A DNA stretch of 64,000 bases. It comes from Flavobacterium paronense (GTDB lineage Bacteria; Bacteroidota; Bacteroidia; Flavobacteriales; Flavobacteriaceae). Where the stretch lies: contig NZ_JAUFQN010000019.1 of assembly GCF_030409795.1 (NCBI RefSeq), positions 124,001 to 188,000 of the forward strand, read 5' to 3'. Under the pieces are notes generated by a model. The model saw only the letters and a list, made by a program, of their open reading frames with translations, did no database searches and was not told where the DNA came from. Position numbers and translations under genes: made by a program. Of this stretch, positions 50,463 through 58,567 are shown piece by piece. Numbering within the stretch: position 1 is the stretch's first letter; every line of letters begins with the position of its first letter.

Positions 50463-51599
50463 ATGAAAAAGCAGCATCAACTCATTTTATCTTTAGGTAG
50501 TAATCAAGGCAATCGTCTCGAAAACATTCAGCATTGCATTGATAATTTACATAAAGAAATTGGAACAATTATTAGAGTTTCGAAGCTTTATGAAACGCCA
50601 GCTTGGGGTTTTGAAAGTGAAAAATTCTACAATTGTGCTGTGATTATGAATACGCATAAGTCGGCGCATCAAATTTTAGAAGAATGTCTTTTACTTGAAG
50701 AAGCATTAGGAAGAGTCCGCGAAGATGTTCCGGGTTATCAAGCACGAGTTATTGATATTGACGTTATTACTTTTGATGAAGAAATTATTGCTTCAGAAAA
50801 ATTGCAGGTGCCTCATCCTGAAATGCAAAATCGCTTGTTTGTGTTGCTGCCGATGCAGGATTTAAATTTAGATTGGCGTCATCCTATTTTACAAAAATAT
50901 TTGCATGAATTATTAGTGCTTTCGGAAGATAAAAGTAATTGTAAAGTCATTCAAAATCTGGGAATACCAATTACGAAATTAAAACTAGATCATTTTAATT
51001 ACATTGCGATTGAAGGAAATATTGGTGCGGGAAAGACAACATTGACAAACAAATTAGCGGAAGATTTTAATGCGAAATCAGTTTTAGAGCGTTTTGCGGA
51101 TAATCCTTTTTTGCCAAAATTTTACGAAGACCAAAACCGTTATGCTTTTCCGCTGGAAATGTCTTTTTTAGCCGATAGATATCAGCAAATTTCAGATGAT
51201 TTAGCGCAGTTTGATTTGTTTAAAGATTTCATTGTTGCCGATTATCATATATTTAAATCGTTGATTTTTGCTAAAGTTACGCTTGCCGAAGACGAGTTTC
51301 GTTTGTATAAAACAATGTTTGATATTATCTACAAGGAAATGCCAAAGCCCGATTTGTATATTTATTTATATCAAAGTACGGAACGACTTTTAGAAAACAT
51401 CAGAGAAAGAGGCAGAAGTTATGAGCAGGAAATTCCGGCAGAATATCTTGAAAAAATTAACAATGGTTACTTGGATTATATTAAGTCACAAAAAGATTTA
51501 AATATTTTAATAATTGATGTGACTAATAGAGATTTCCAGAACAATCAGGAAGATTATGTTTTTATCTTGAACGCGATTCAGAATAAGATTTCCAATTAA
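50463..51599 (+). CDS. folK: HPPK-deoxynucleoside kinase fusion
   Basis: A 378-residue two-enzyme protein. Residues about 6-155 are 6-hydroxymethyl-7,8-dihydropterin pyrophosphokinase (LSLGSNQGNRLENI, YETPAWGF, EEALGRVRE, RVIDIDVITFD, VPHPEMQNRLFVLLP), a folate-pathway enzyme. Residues about 178-378 are a deoxynucleoside kinase with P-loop 185-193 (GNIGAGKTT), LERFADNPFLPKFY and the lid RERGRSYEQEIP. There is no stop or frameshift between the halves. I recall that this fusion is known in marine Bacteroidetes. A TTAATTTG (7 of 8 to TAnnTTTG) ends 7 nt before the ATG, so the leader would be very short. Confidence 0.93.
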   Translation: MKKQHQLILSLGSNQGNRLENIQHCIDNLHKEIGTIIRVSKLYETPAWGFESEKFYNCAVIMNTHKSAHQILEECLLLEEALGRVREDVPGYQARVIDIDVITFDEEIIASEKLQVPHPEMQNRLFVLLPMQDLNLDWRHPILQKYLHELLVLSEDKSNCKVIQNLGIPITKLKLDHFNYIAIEGNIGAGKTTLTNKLAEDFNAKSVLERFADNPFLPKFYEDQNRYAFPLEMSFLADRYQQISDDLAQFDLFKDFIVADYHIFKSLIFAKVTLAEDEFRLYKTMFDIIYKEMPKPDLYIYLYQSTERLLENIRERGRSYEQEIPAEYLEKINNGYLDYIKSQKDLNILIIDVTNRDFQNNQEDYVFILNAIQNKISN

Positions 51600-51601
51600 G
51601 G

Positions 51602-53734
51602 TTATCTCTTTAAGGAAAAATGTCCCTTCGTTTCTGGGAAGGAATTATTAATTCTTGCTACAAACCAATAATCATTAGCAGGTAATTGTTTTCCATTTAG
51701 CGTTCCATTCCAATAGGGATTGGCTTTATTCAGAACCGTTATTAGTTTGCCGAATCTATCAAAAATAGTTACTTCTGCCGTCGAAAAATTGGAGGCTCCT
51801 TTTACATACCAGTTATCATTTATTCCGTCACCATTTGGGGTAAAAAAAATCGGATAAGAGATAACAGCAAAAGGTTTTTGGTCTTTGCCACATTGATTTT
51901 TTTCCCTTACATATCCAATGTAACTTCCGCCTTCAAGTACAGTAAAAACATTTGAGTTTTGAAAATTCACCCCGTCTAATGAATATTCAAAATCTCCACT
52001 TTGAACCGTATTGATTGTGGCTGTCAAATTTTGAATATCAATAGATGAGATTATCGGCTTAGAATGATATGCGATTGTGAAATTTTTTGTTTTGGAACAG
52101 CTTTCAGGTGCAAGGGTAGTTATTACAACTGAGTAATTGGTTAATCCGTGTGTTATAATTGTTTGTGTTGTTTCACCCGTTGACCATAAGTATGTCATAT
52201 TTGGATTTCCTGCATTTAAAATAGTAGTTTGACCTTCACATAACACAATAGTTTCATCATTTACATCAGGAACGCCATACACATTTACTTGAACAGGTAA
52301 CCTATCGGAAAGGCAATTATTATAATTAGCTTCAGCATAAAAAACGGTATCTTCATGAATGTTTGGTACAACAAAATGAGTTCCTAAAAATATCGGATTA
52401 GGATTTGTAGGGCTATCATACCAAAACATAACGCCTAATGAGGTCTCCACATCTATTACTTTATAGCTTTCATCACACATATAATATGGAGAATTAAAAC
52501 TTAGTAATGGTTTTGGTGTTACAAGTGCGTTAATCGGAATTCTCGAAATATCAAGGCAGCCACCATAATGAGCCGCTGCGTAATAAATTGTTGTGTCTGA
52601 AATAATGGGTGTAGTAAAACTATTTCCAGATCCTAAAGGCATGCCACCAGAAGGGAATTCATACCAATTGACACTTCCGCTGGTTGAAGTAGCTTGTAAA
52701 TTTACTGTTCCGGGACCACATCTAGGCGCAGTTGGAATAGCACTAATGGTTGGAATAGTCATAGTAGTACTAGTTGAGATGTGCAAAATCGGATCACCAG
52801 GCATACCGCCATATTCAACTACATATCCTTTTGGTTGGTATGCACCACTTGTTCCGCCAGTGTTTGAGAGGTCATTCCAAGAACCTGCAATTCCAACTCC
52901 AGGAGCTGTAACATGAGCATAATCTTCGTCTCCAGAGTTATTTGGTTCTGCAGTATTCCAAAAGGCAAAAGTGGTAGTAAATCCAGTAAAATTACCATTC
53001 CAAAAAACAGTACCCGCTTCAGGGCCTGTCATCCATTTCCATATGCCTTCGGTTTCCTGATCGCTTCCGCCAATCCAACCAGCACCAATAGTTTGTTCGC
53101 CTGCAATTTGTGCTTCTTCTGCAGATGTAATAGTGGCTAAATAACCTTGCAAGCCATAATAAGTACTAGCTTGAGCTGCTGCTTGAGCTGCTGTCCAGGT
53201 TATTCCTATGTTGGGAACAAATAGATAATAATGACCATTTGAAGGTAAATAATTGGCTTGTCCAACAGAAATAGAAAAATTTCTAATACCAGTTGGATTT
53301 GTTGCGCTAGATGAAAATTCAATATCTTCTATTGCGGCTTTTAGTTCAAAATAAGTTGGCTGACTAGAAATACCTGTCAAAGTCAATGTTCCTGTGGTTG
53401 TATTCCAAACAGAGACTATGTTAGGATGAATTCCAGTAAGTGTTAACAAATCTTCTCCAAACGAATATCCTGAAGAAATTTGGATATAAATTGCATCAAT
53501 TCCAATATCATCTGGATCGACGATTGTCATATCCGTTACAATTTTAGTTGCGCCTCCGGGGCAATATGTTAGGTTTCCGGTTGCACTTAAGTTGGGAGCA
53601 ATATTGGCTAGTTGAGTGTGTGAAATTGTAGAGGCTTTAATATAATTAATAGGTAAGTTTTTTTGACCTAAAACATCAGGTGTAGTGAAGGTTAAAAGGA
53701 TAAAAGCTAAAAGACTGGCAAACTTCTTTTTCAT
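51602..53734 (-). CDS. C-type-lectin-domain protein with T9SS type B sorting domain
   Basis: A 710-residue secreted protein: signal peptide (MKKKFASLLAFILLTFTTPDVLGQ), a beta domain, then a C-type-lectin-like domain (about residues 168-310; GHYYLFVPNIGITWTAAQAA, GGSDQETEGIWKWMTG, WNTAEPNNSGDEDYAHV), Ig-like segments (CGPGTVNLQATSTSGSVNWYE; NWYE and MFWYDS tags) and a C-terminal type B sorting domain (FFTPNGDGINDNWYV to ETKGHFSLKR). It should pass through the T9SS and act at the surface, probably binding glycans. No SprF-like gene is adjacent, unlike the large adhesin. It converges with the HPPK-dNK gene. Confidence 0.9.
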   Translation of the reverse strand: MKKKFASLLAFILLTFTTPDVLGQKNLPINYIKASTISHTQLANIAPNLSATGNLTYCPGGATKIVTDMTIVDPDDIGIDAIYIQISSGYSFGEDLLTLTGIHPNIVSVWNTTTGTLTLTGISSQPTYFELKAAIEDIEFSSSATNPTGIRNFSISVGQANYLPSNGHYYLFVPNIGITWTAAQAAAQASTYYGLQGYLATITSAEEAQIAGEQTIGAGWIGGSDQETEGIWKWMTGPEAGTVFWNGNFTGFTTTFAFWNTAEPNNSGDEDYAHVTAPGVGIAGSWNDLSNTGGTSGAYQPKGYVVEYGGMPGDPILHISTSTTMTIPTISAIPTAPRCGPGTVNLQATSTSGSVNWYEFPSGGMPLGSGNSFTTPIISDTTIYYAAAHYGGCLDISRIPINALVTPKPLLSFNSPYYMCDESYKVIDVETSLGVMFWYDSPTNPNPIFLGTHFVVPNIHEDTVFYAEANYNNCLSDRLPVQVNVYGVPDVNDETIVLCEGQTTILNAGNPNMTYLWSTGETTQTIITHGLTNYSVVITTLAPESCSKTKNFTIAYHSKPIISSIDIQNLTATINTVQSGDFEYSLDGVNFQNSNVFTVLEGGSYIGYVREKNQCGKDQKPFAVISYPIFFTPNGDGINDNWYVKGASNFSTAEVTIFDRFGKLITVLNKANPYWNGTLNGKQLPANDYWFVARINNSFPETKGHFSLKR

Positions 53735-53754
53735 TTTATAAATTTATAGAAAAT

Positions 53755-53762
53755 CAAAATTA
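53755..53762 (-). promoter_or_regulatory. Promoter -7 element for the lectin-domain protein
   Basis: TAATTTTG on the minus strand, exact match 20 nt before the ATG. Confidence 0.5.
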
Positions 53763-53784
53763 CTCCTCTAAAAAATATCTTAAA

Positions 53785-54315
53785 TTAATAATTCATTTTC
53801 TGAAAGAAATCCCAAACCACAATTCCGGTACTTACAGAAATGTTTAACGAATGTTTAGTGCCTAATTGTGGAATTTCAATTGTTCCATCGCATAGTTCAA
53901 TGGCTTTTTGAGCAACCCCGTAGACTTCGTTGCCAAAAACTAAAGCATATTTTTTATCATTATCAACTTTAAAATCCTGAAGAAAGATTGCATTTTCAAC
54001 TTGCTCTATGGCAAAAACAGAAATATTCTCTTCTTTTAACTTTTCTATGACGGATAAAACATCCTTTTGATATTCCCAAGTTACAGTTTCGGTAGCACCA
54101 AGTGCCGTTTTATGGATTTCTTTGTTCGGAGGAATTGCAGTGATGCCACATAAATATATTTTTTCAATCAAAAAAGCATCTGCAGTTCGAAATACGGAAC
54201 CAATATTATGTAGGCTTCGAATATCATCTAGTATAATTATTAATGGAGTCTTTTCGGCTTCTTTAAAATCTTTGATTGATTTTCTCTCTAATTCTTTGTT
54301 TTCAAGCTTGCGCAT
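53785..54315 (-). CDS. TrmH/SpoU-family RNA methyltransferase
   Basis: A 176-residue SPOUT-class 2'-O-methyltransferase with the three SpoU motifs: DDIRSLHNIGSVFRTADAF (motif 1, with the catalytic Arg), ALVFGNEVYGV (motif 2) and IEIPQLGTKHSLNISVSTGIV (motif 3). It lacks the N-terminal substrate-binding domain of RlmB and is of the short form found in many Bacteroidetes. The target (tRNA or rRNA) cannot be told. It has its own promoter next to the DUF1573 terminator. Confidence 0.9.
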   Translation of the reverse strand: MRKLENKELERKSIKDFKEAEKTPLIIILDDIRSLHNIGSVFRTADAFLIEKIYLCGITAIPPNKEIHKTALGATETVTWEYQKDVLSVIEKLKEENISVFAIEQVENAIFLQDFKVDNDKKYALVFGNEVYGVAQKAIELCDGTIEIPQLGTKHSLNISVSTGIVVWDFFQKMNY

Positions 54316-54356
54316 ATTTTTTTATTTGATACAGTTTGATCTTCGGTCTTGAACGG

Positions 54357-54364
54357 CAAAGGTA
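54357..54364 (-). promoter_or_regulatory. Promoter -7 element for the TrmH-like gene
   Basis: TACCTTTG on the minus strand, exact match 41 nt before the ATG and 3 nt beyond the T-tract of the preceding terminator. Confidence 0.55.
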
Positions 54365-54367
54365 TTC

Positions 54368-54396
54368 AAAAAAAAAGTCCCGATAAATCGAGACTT
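54368..54396 (-). terminator. Terminator after the DUF1573 gene
   Basis: 10-bp stem AAGTCCCGAT/ATCGAGACTT with one G-U pair in the minus-strand RNA, followed by nine T. Confidence 0.82.
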
Positions 54397-54420
54397 TCGT
54401 GAATTATAATTAAGTAGAAT

Positions 54421-54894
54421 TTAGCTTTTTGTTGGAGCAGCAGCATCAGCTGGAGCATCCGGTAAAATAGTTCCTTTGATGGTAACTACTTTAGTTTCCT
54501 GTCCTACAGCATTTGATTTGATAGTTACAGTTTTTGTAAACGGACCAACTCTGTCAGTCGCATATTTTACACCAATAACTCCTTTTGCACCCGGAGCAAT
54601 TGCTCCTTCTGGTTTTGAAGGAACTGTACAACCACAAGAACCTTGTGTACTTTCAATAACTAAAGGTTTGTTTCCGTTATTAACAAAAACAAATTCTCTT
54701 TTTCCATCAGCATTGTGTGGAATTGTACCGTAATCGATAGTTTCGTTTTCGAAAACCATTCCGGCGCCATCAACTTTTGGAGTTTCAACCTTAGCTGGTG
54801 TGTCAGCTTTTTTTGCAGTTTTTTTTGCAGTTTGTGCATTGCTAGTTGCAACACCAAAAACAGTAATTGCAGCTAATAAGATAATTCTTTTCAT
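54421..54894 (-). CDS. DUF1573 exported protein
   Basis: A 157-residue protein with signal peptide (MKRIILLAAITVFGVATSNAQ), a Lys/Thr/Ala linker and one DUF1573 immunoglobulin-like domain (GMVFENETIDYGTIPHNADGKREFVFVNNG, ESTQGSCGCTVPSKPEGAIAPG). The CGC motif is typical of the family, which is abundant in Bacteroidetes and of unknown role. It has its own promoter and terminator. Confidence 0.9.
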   Translation of the reverse strand: MKRIILLAAITVFGVATSNAQTAKKTAKKADTPAKVETPKVDGAGMVFENETIDYGTIPHNADGKREFVFVNNGNKPLVIESTQGSCGCTVPSKPEGAIAPGAKGVIGVKYATDRVGPFTKTVTIKSNAVGQETKVVTIKGTILPDAPADAAAPTKS

Positions 54895-54919
54895 TTTTAT
54901 AGTATTTAAGTTTCTGGAA

Positions 54920-54927
54920 CAAATCTA
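54920..54927 (-). promoter_or_regulatory. Promoter -7 element for the DUF1573 gene
   Basis: TAGATTTG on the minus strand, exact match 25 nt before the ATG. Confidence 0.5.
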
Positions 54928-55045
54928 TTTAAAAATTGAAATGCACCTCTTTTTTTTGTCTTAAGTTTAAATTAATTTTTTTTAGGAAGGTTAAATCATT
55001 CTAAAATATTTAAATTCGCTTTCACGAAAAATTAATTTAAAACCA

Positions 55046-57652
55046 TTGGCAGCAAAAGAATCTTCGGCGAAAGAAACACCTTTAATGAAACAATACAACG
55101 AGATAAAAAGAAAATATCCCGATGCTTGTTTGTTGTTTAGAGTGGGCGATTTTTATGAAACATTTGGAGAAGATGCCATTCGAGCTTCTAAAATACTTGG
55201 AATTGTTTTAACCAAACGTGGTGCCGGAAGTGAAACCGAAACTGCGCTGGCTGGTTTTCCACATCATTCTTTAAACACCTATTTGCCAAAATTGGTAAAA
55301 GCTGGACTTCGCGTTGCAATTTGTGACCAACTTGAAGATCCAAAAATGACTAAAACGATTGTTAAACGTGGGGTAACGGAATTGATTACACCCGGAGTTT
55401 CTATGAACGATGAGGTTTTACAATCAAGGGCTAATAATTTTTTGGCTTCAGTTTATTTTGGCAAAAAACAATTAGGAGTTTCGTTTCTTGATGTTTCTAC
55501 AGGTGAATTTTTAACTGCACAAGGTAATGAAGAGTATATTGATAAACTGCTTCAGAATTTTAGTCCGAGTGAAATTTTAATTCAAAAAAACAACCGAAAC
55601 CAATTCAAAGAAATATTCGGTGAAAGATTCAATGTTTTTTATCTCGAAGATTGGGTTTACAAAGAAGATTATGCTTTAGAAACGTTAAATAATCATTTTC
55701 AAACCATTTCATTAAAAGGTTTTGGAATTGAGGAATTGCTTGATGGCATTATAGCTTCAGGCGCAATTTTGTTTTATTTGTCAGAGACACAGCATAATAA
55801 AGTTCAGCATATCACCAATATTCAAAGAATCGCTGAAGATGCTTATGTTTGGATGGATAGATTTACTATTCGCAATTTAGAATTATATCACAGTCATTCT
55901 CAAAATGCGGTTACCCTCTTGGATGTTATTGATAAAACGCTTTCCCCAATGGGTTCAAGATTATTGAAACGTTGGTTGGCCTTGCCTTTGAAGGATATTC
56001 ACAAGATTAGAAGCCGCCATGAAGTTGTTTCTTATTTAAAAGACAATTTAGAAATTCTTCAAAAAATGCAATACCAAATCAAGCAAATTTCAGATTTAGA
56101 GCGTTTGATTTCTAAAGTGGCTACAGGAAAAATTTCTCCGCGTGAAGTCATTTATCTCAAAGAATCGTTAGATGCTATTATTCCAATAAAAGTAATTGCA
56201 TTAGAAAGTAAGCAAGAAGCAGTTCGTGTTATTGGTGATAGTTTGCATTCATGTGATTTGTTACGAGAAAAAATAAAATCCACATTAAATCAAGAGGCAC
56301 CAGTGGCTATAGCCAAAGGAAATGCCATTGCTAGTGGCGTTCATGCCGAATTAGACGAATTGCGAAGTATCGCTTTTTCGGGAAAAGAATATTTAGAAGG
56401 CATTGAAAAGCGAGAGTCAGAGCTAACAGGGATTTCTTCATTGAAGATTTCTTTTAATAATGTTTTTGGCTATTATATCGAAGTTCGAAATACGCATAAA
56501 GATAAAGTTCCGACGGAATGGATTAGAAAGCAGACTTTAGTAAATGCAGAACGTTATATTACGGAAGAATTAAAAGAATACGAAACTAAAATTCTTGGTG
56601 CCGAAGAAAAAATCCATCAAATAGAAAGTCAACTATTCGAACAATTAGTCAGTTGGATTGCGACTTATATTAAACAAGTTCAGTTGAATGCCAATTTAAT
56701 TGGACAGTTAGATTGCTTGATTTCATTCGCGCAATTAGCTATAGAAAACGATTATGTATGCCCAATTCTTGATGAAACATTTGAGTTAGAAATAACTAAT
56801 GGACGTCATCCGGTTATTGAAAAGCAATTATCTGTTGGTGTTCCATATGTTCCTAATGATGTTTTTTTGGACAGAGAATCGCAACAACTTATTATGATTA
56901 CCGGACCAAATATGTCGGGTAAGTCAGCCATTTTGAGACAAACGGCATTGATTGTTTTATTAGCACAAATGGGAAGTTTTGTGCCAGCTGAAAAAGTGAG
57001 AATGGGAATAGTAGATAAAATTTTTACTCGAGTAGGCGCAAGTGATAATATTTCGATGGGAGAATCTACTTTTATGGTAGAGATGAATGAAACTGCTTCA
57101 ATTTTGAATAACATCTCGGATAGAAGTCTAGTTTTATTGGATGAAATTGGTCGCGGGACAAGTACTTATGATGGAATCTCCATAGCATGGGCTATTGCTG
57201 AGTTTTTACATGAAAATCCGGCCAGGCCAAAAACATTGTTTGCAACACATTATCACGAATTGAATGAAATGAGTGAAATATTACCAAGAATTAAAAATTA
57301 TAATGTTTCAGTAAAAGAGTTAAAAGATACCGTTCTTTTTATCAGAAAGTTGGTTGCCGGCGGAAGCGCTCACAGTTTTGGTATTCATGTGGCAAAAATG
57401 GCGGGAATGCCACAAACTGTAATTCAAAAAGCGCAGAAACTTTTAAAGAAATTAGAAAAAAATCACTCCAGCGAATCCCTAAGCGGAATAAAGTCGGCTA
57501 AGGACGAAATGCAGTTGAATATCTTCAACCTTGACGATCCGTTATTAGAAGAAATAAGAGAAGATATAATGAATTTAGACATCAATACTTTAACACCAAT
57601 AGAAGCTTTGATGAAGTTAAATGAATTAAAACGTATGTTACAGAAAAAATAA
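55046..57652 (+). CDS. mutS: DNA mismatch repair protein MutS
   Basis: Recognises mismatches and short loops and starts repair. The 868-residue protein has the mismatch-reading motif FYETF in LLFRVGDFYETFGEDA, the connector and lever domains, Walker A at residues 620-627 (GPNMSGKS), STFMVEMNE, Walker B (LVLLDEIGRGTSTYDG) and the conserved FATHYHELNE. The start is TTG; the next ATG, 13 codons in (MKQYNEIK), is the alternative, but the sequence between (AAKESSAKETPL) looks like the native N-terminus of relatives. It is the third TTG start in this window. No mutL nearby. Confidence 0.95.
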   Translation: MAAKESSAKETPLMKQYNEIKRKYPDACLLFRVGDFYETFGEDAIRASKILGIVLTKRGAGSETETALAGFPHHSLNTYLPKLVKAGLRVAICDQLEDPKMTKTIVKRGVTELITPGVSMNDEVLQSRANNFLASVYFGKKQLGVSFLDVSTGEFLTAQGNEEYIDKLLQNFSPSEILIQKNNRNQFKEIFGERFNVFYLEDWVYKEDYALETLNNHFQTISLKGFGIEELLDGIIASGAILFYLSETQHNKVQHITNIQRIAEDAYVWMDRFTIRNLELYHSHSQNAVTLLDVIDKTLSPMGSRLLKRWLALPLKDIHKIRSRHEVVSYLKDNLEILQKMQYQIKQISDLERLISKVATGKISPREVIYLKESLDAIIPIKVIALESKQEAVRVIGDSLHSCDLLREKIKSTLNQEAPVAIAKGNAIASGVHAELDELRSIAFSGKEYLEGIEKRESELTGISSLKISFNNVFGYYIEVRNTHKDKVPTEWIRKQTLVNAERYITEELKEYETKILGAEEKIHQIESQLFEQLVSWIATYIKQVQLNANLIGQLDCLISFAQLAIENDYVCPILDETFELEITNGRHPVIEKQLSVGVPYVPNDVFLDRESQQLIMITGPNMSGKSAILRQTALIVLLAQMGSFVPAEKVRMGIVDKIFTRVGASDNISMGESTFMVEMNETASILNNISDRSLVLLDEIGRGTSTYDGISIAWAIAEFLHENPARPKTLFATHYHELNEMSEILPRIKNYNVSVKELKDTVLFIRKLVAGGSAHSFGIHVAKMAGMPQTVIQKAQKLLKKLEKNHSSESLSGIKSAKDEMQLNIFNLDDPLLEEIREDIMNLDINTLTPIEALMKLNELKRMLQKK

Positions 57653-57717
57653 ATGCTGCTAATGAATTGTGTATATCAATTGGTTAAGGTTTAACAAAGT
57701 TTTTTTCAAAAAAAACG

Positions 57718-57748
57718 TTTGTAATATTCAATTTAAATATTACATTTG
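57718..57748 (+). promoter_or_regulatory. Promoter of the tRNA-Gly/tRNA-Leu unit
   Basis: TTTG (57718-57721), 19-bp spacer, TACATTTG (57741-57748): a full match to the Flavobacterium consensus, in the gap between mutS and the first tRNA. Transcription should start near 57754, about 43 nt before tRNA-Gly. Confidence 0.85.
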
Positions 57749-57796
57749 CATCCGCAATACGGTAGAAGTTTTGCTGTTCTAACAAATAATGTGAAT

Positions 57797-57869
57797 GCGA
57801 AAATAGCTCAGTTGGTAGAGCGCGACCTTGCCAAGGTCGAGGTCGCGGGTTCGAGCCCCGTTTTTCGCT
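57797..57869 (+). tRNA. tRNA-Gly (anticodon GCC)
   Basis: 73 nt. Acceptor GCGAAAA pairs with TTTTCGC, discriminator T. D arm AGCTCAGTTGGTAGAGC, anticodon stem CGACC/GGTCG with loop TTGCCAA, T arm GCGGGTTCGAGCCCCGT. CCA is not encoded. Confidence 0.97.
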
Positions 57870-57981
57870 CAAGATATGAATGTTTTGGTTATGGTATTAA
57901 TCATCATAAACTATAACGCTCAGATGGTGAGTATATTTAATTAATTTTTTCAAAAAATTAAACCATCAAGATAATCATTCT

Positions 57982-58067
57982 GCTCGGATGGTGAAATTGG
58001 TAGACACGCTGGACTTAAAATCCAGTGAACAGCAATGTTCGTGCGGGTTCAAGTCCCGCTCTGAGTA
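57982..58067 (+). tRNA. tRNA-Leu (anticodon TAA)
   Basis: 86 nt with a long variable arm (class II). Acceptor GCTCGGA pairs with TCTGAGT (two G-U pairs), discriminator A. Anticodon stem CTGGA/TCCAG with loop CTTAAAA, variable stem GAACAGCAATGTTC, T arm GCGGGTTCAAGTCCCGC. CCA is not encoded. It shares the promoter upstream of tRNA-Gly; the 112-nt spacer contains a look-alike of its own 5' end. Confidence 0.96.
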
Positions 58068-58068
58068 C

Positions 58069-58102
58069 AAAAAAGCTTCAAACATTGTTTGAAGCTTTTT
58101 TT
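58069..58102 (+). terminator. Terminator after tRNA-Leu
   Basis: 12-bp stem AAAGCTTCAAAC/GTTTGAAGCTTT, loop ATT, T-tract. It begins 2-4 nt after the tRNA end. Confidence 0.92.
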
Positions 58103-58142
58103 GTTTAGTTACTTTCCAAATAAATTTAAATAAGCATAAAAT

Positions 58143-58167
58143 AAAAAAGCCACGTATTACGTGGCTT
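58143..58167 (-). terminator. Terminator after the Ala-rich lipoprotein gene
   Basis: Perfect 9-bp stem AAGCCACGT/ACGTGGCTT with a 3-nt loop; minus-strand T-tract of six. Confidence 0.87.
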
Positions 58168-58195
58168 TAAATCTTTAAAAATAATTAGTTTCTAA

Positions 58196-58411
58196 TTATT
58201 TTTTTTCAGCTGGAGCAGCAGCAGGTGCAGCTTCAGTAGCAGCAGCAGCAGTGTCAGTAGCAACAGCAGCAGTATCAGCAGCTGGAGCAGCAGCAGTATC
58301 AACAGCAACAGCAGTTGTGTCAGCAGCAGCAGCGTCAGTAGCCTCAGCTTGTTTACAAGATACTACAGTTAATGCAGCAATAACAGCTAAACTTAAAAAT
58401 ACTTTTTTCAT
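58196..58411 (-). CDS. Small Ala/Thr/Asp-rich lipoprotein
   Basis: A 71-residue protein with a lipoprotein signal peptide (MKKVFLSLAVIAALTVVSC; lipobox VVSC) and a mature part made of near-repeats of AADTTAVAVDTAAAP, ending PAAAPAEKK. The low complexity suggests a disordered surface or periplasmic tether. I know no function. It is a single-gene unit with a TATCTTTG promoter element and a terminator, both on the minus strand, so it is really expressed on this strand; an opposite-strand open frame is a by-product of the GCA/TGC-rich repeats. Confidence 0.8.
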   Translation of the reverse strand: MKKVFLSLAVIAALTVVSCKQAEATDAAAADTTAVAVDTAAAPAADTAAVATDTAAAATEAAPAAAPAEKK

Positions 58412-58447
58412 CTTACTTAATATAAAAGGTTAATTATTAATTCGAGG

Positions 58448-58455
58448 CAAAGATA
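58448..58455 (-). promoter_or_regulatory. Promoter -7 element for the Ala-rich lipoprotein
   Basis: TATCTTTG on the minus strand, exact match 36 nt before the ATG. Confidence 0.55.
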
Positions 58456-58567
58456 TAAATTTTTTAATAGGTTAAAATAATTTTTTAATTTTTTTTAAAA
58501 AACCTATATTTTACTTCTCTTTTTGTTTAACAATAACCGTGCCAAAACTTAAATTAATGTTAAAATA

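Noticed and set aside
58251..58433. Plus-strand Ala/Val-rich open frame
   Set aside because: It is the reverse of the GCA/TGC-rich lipoprotein gene, which has a promoter, lipobox and terminator on the minus strand.
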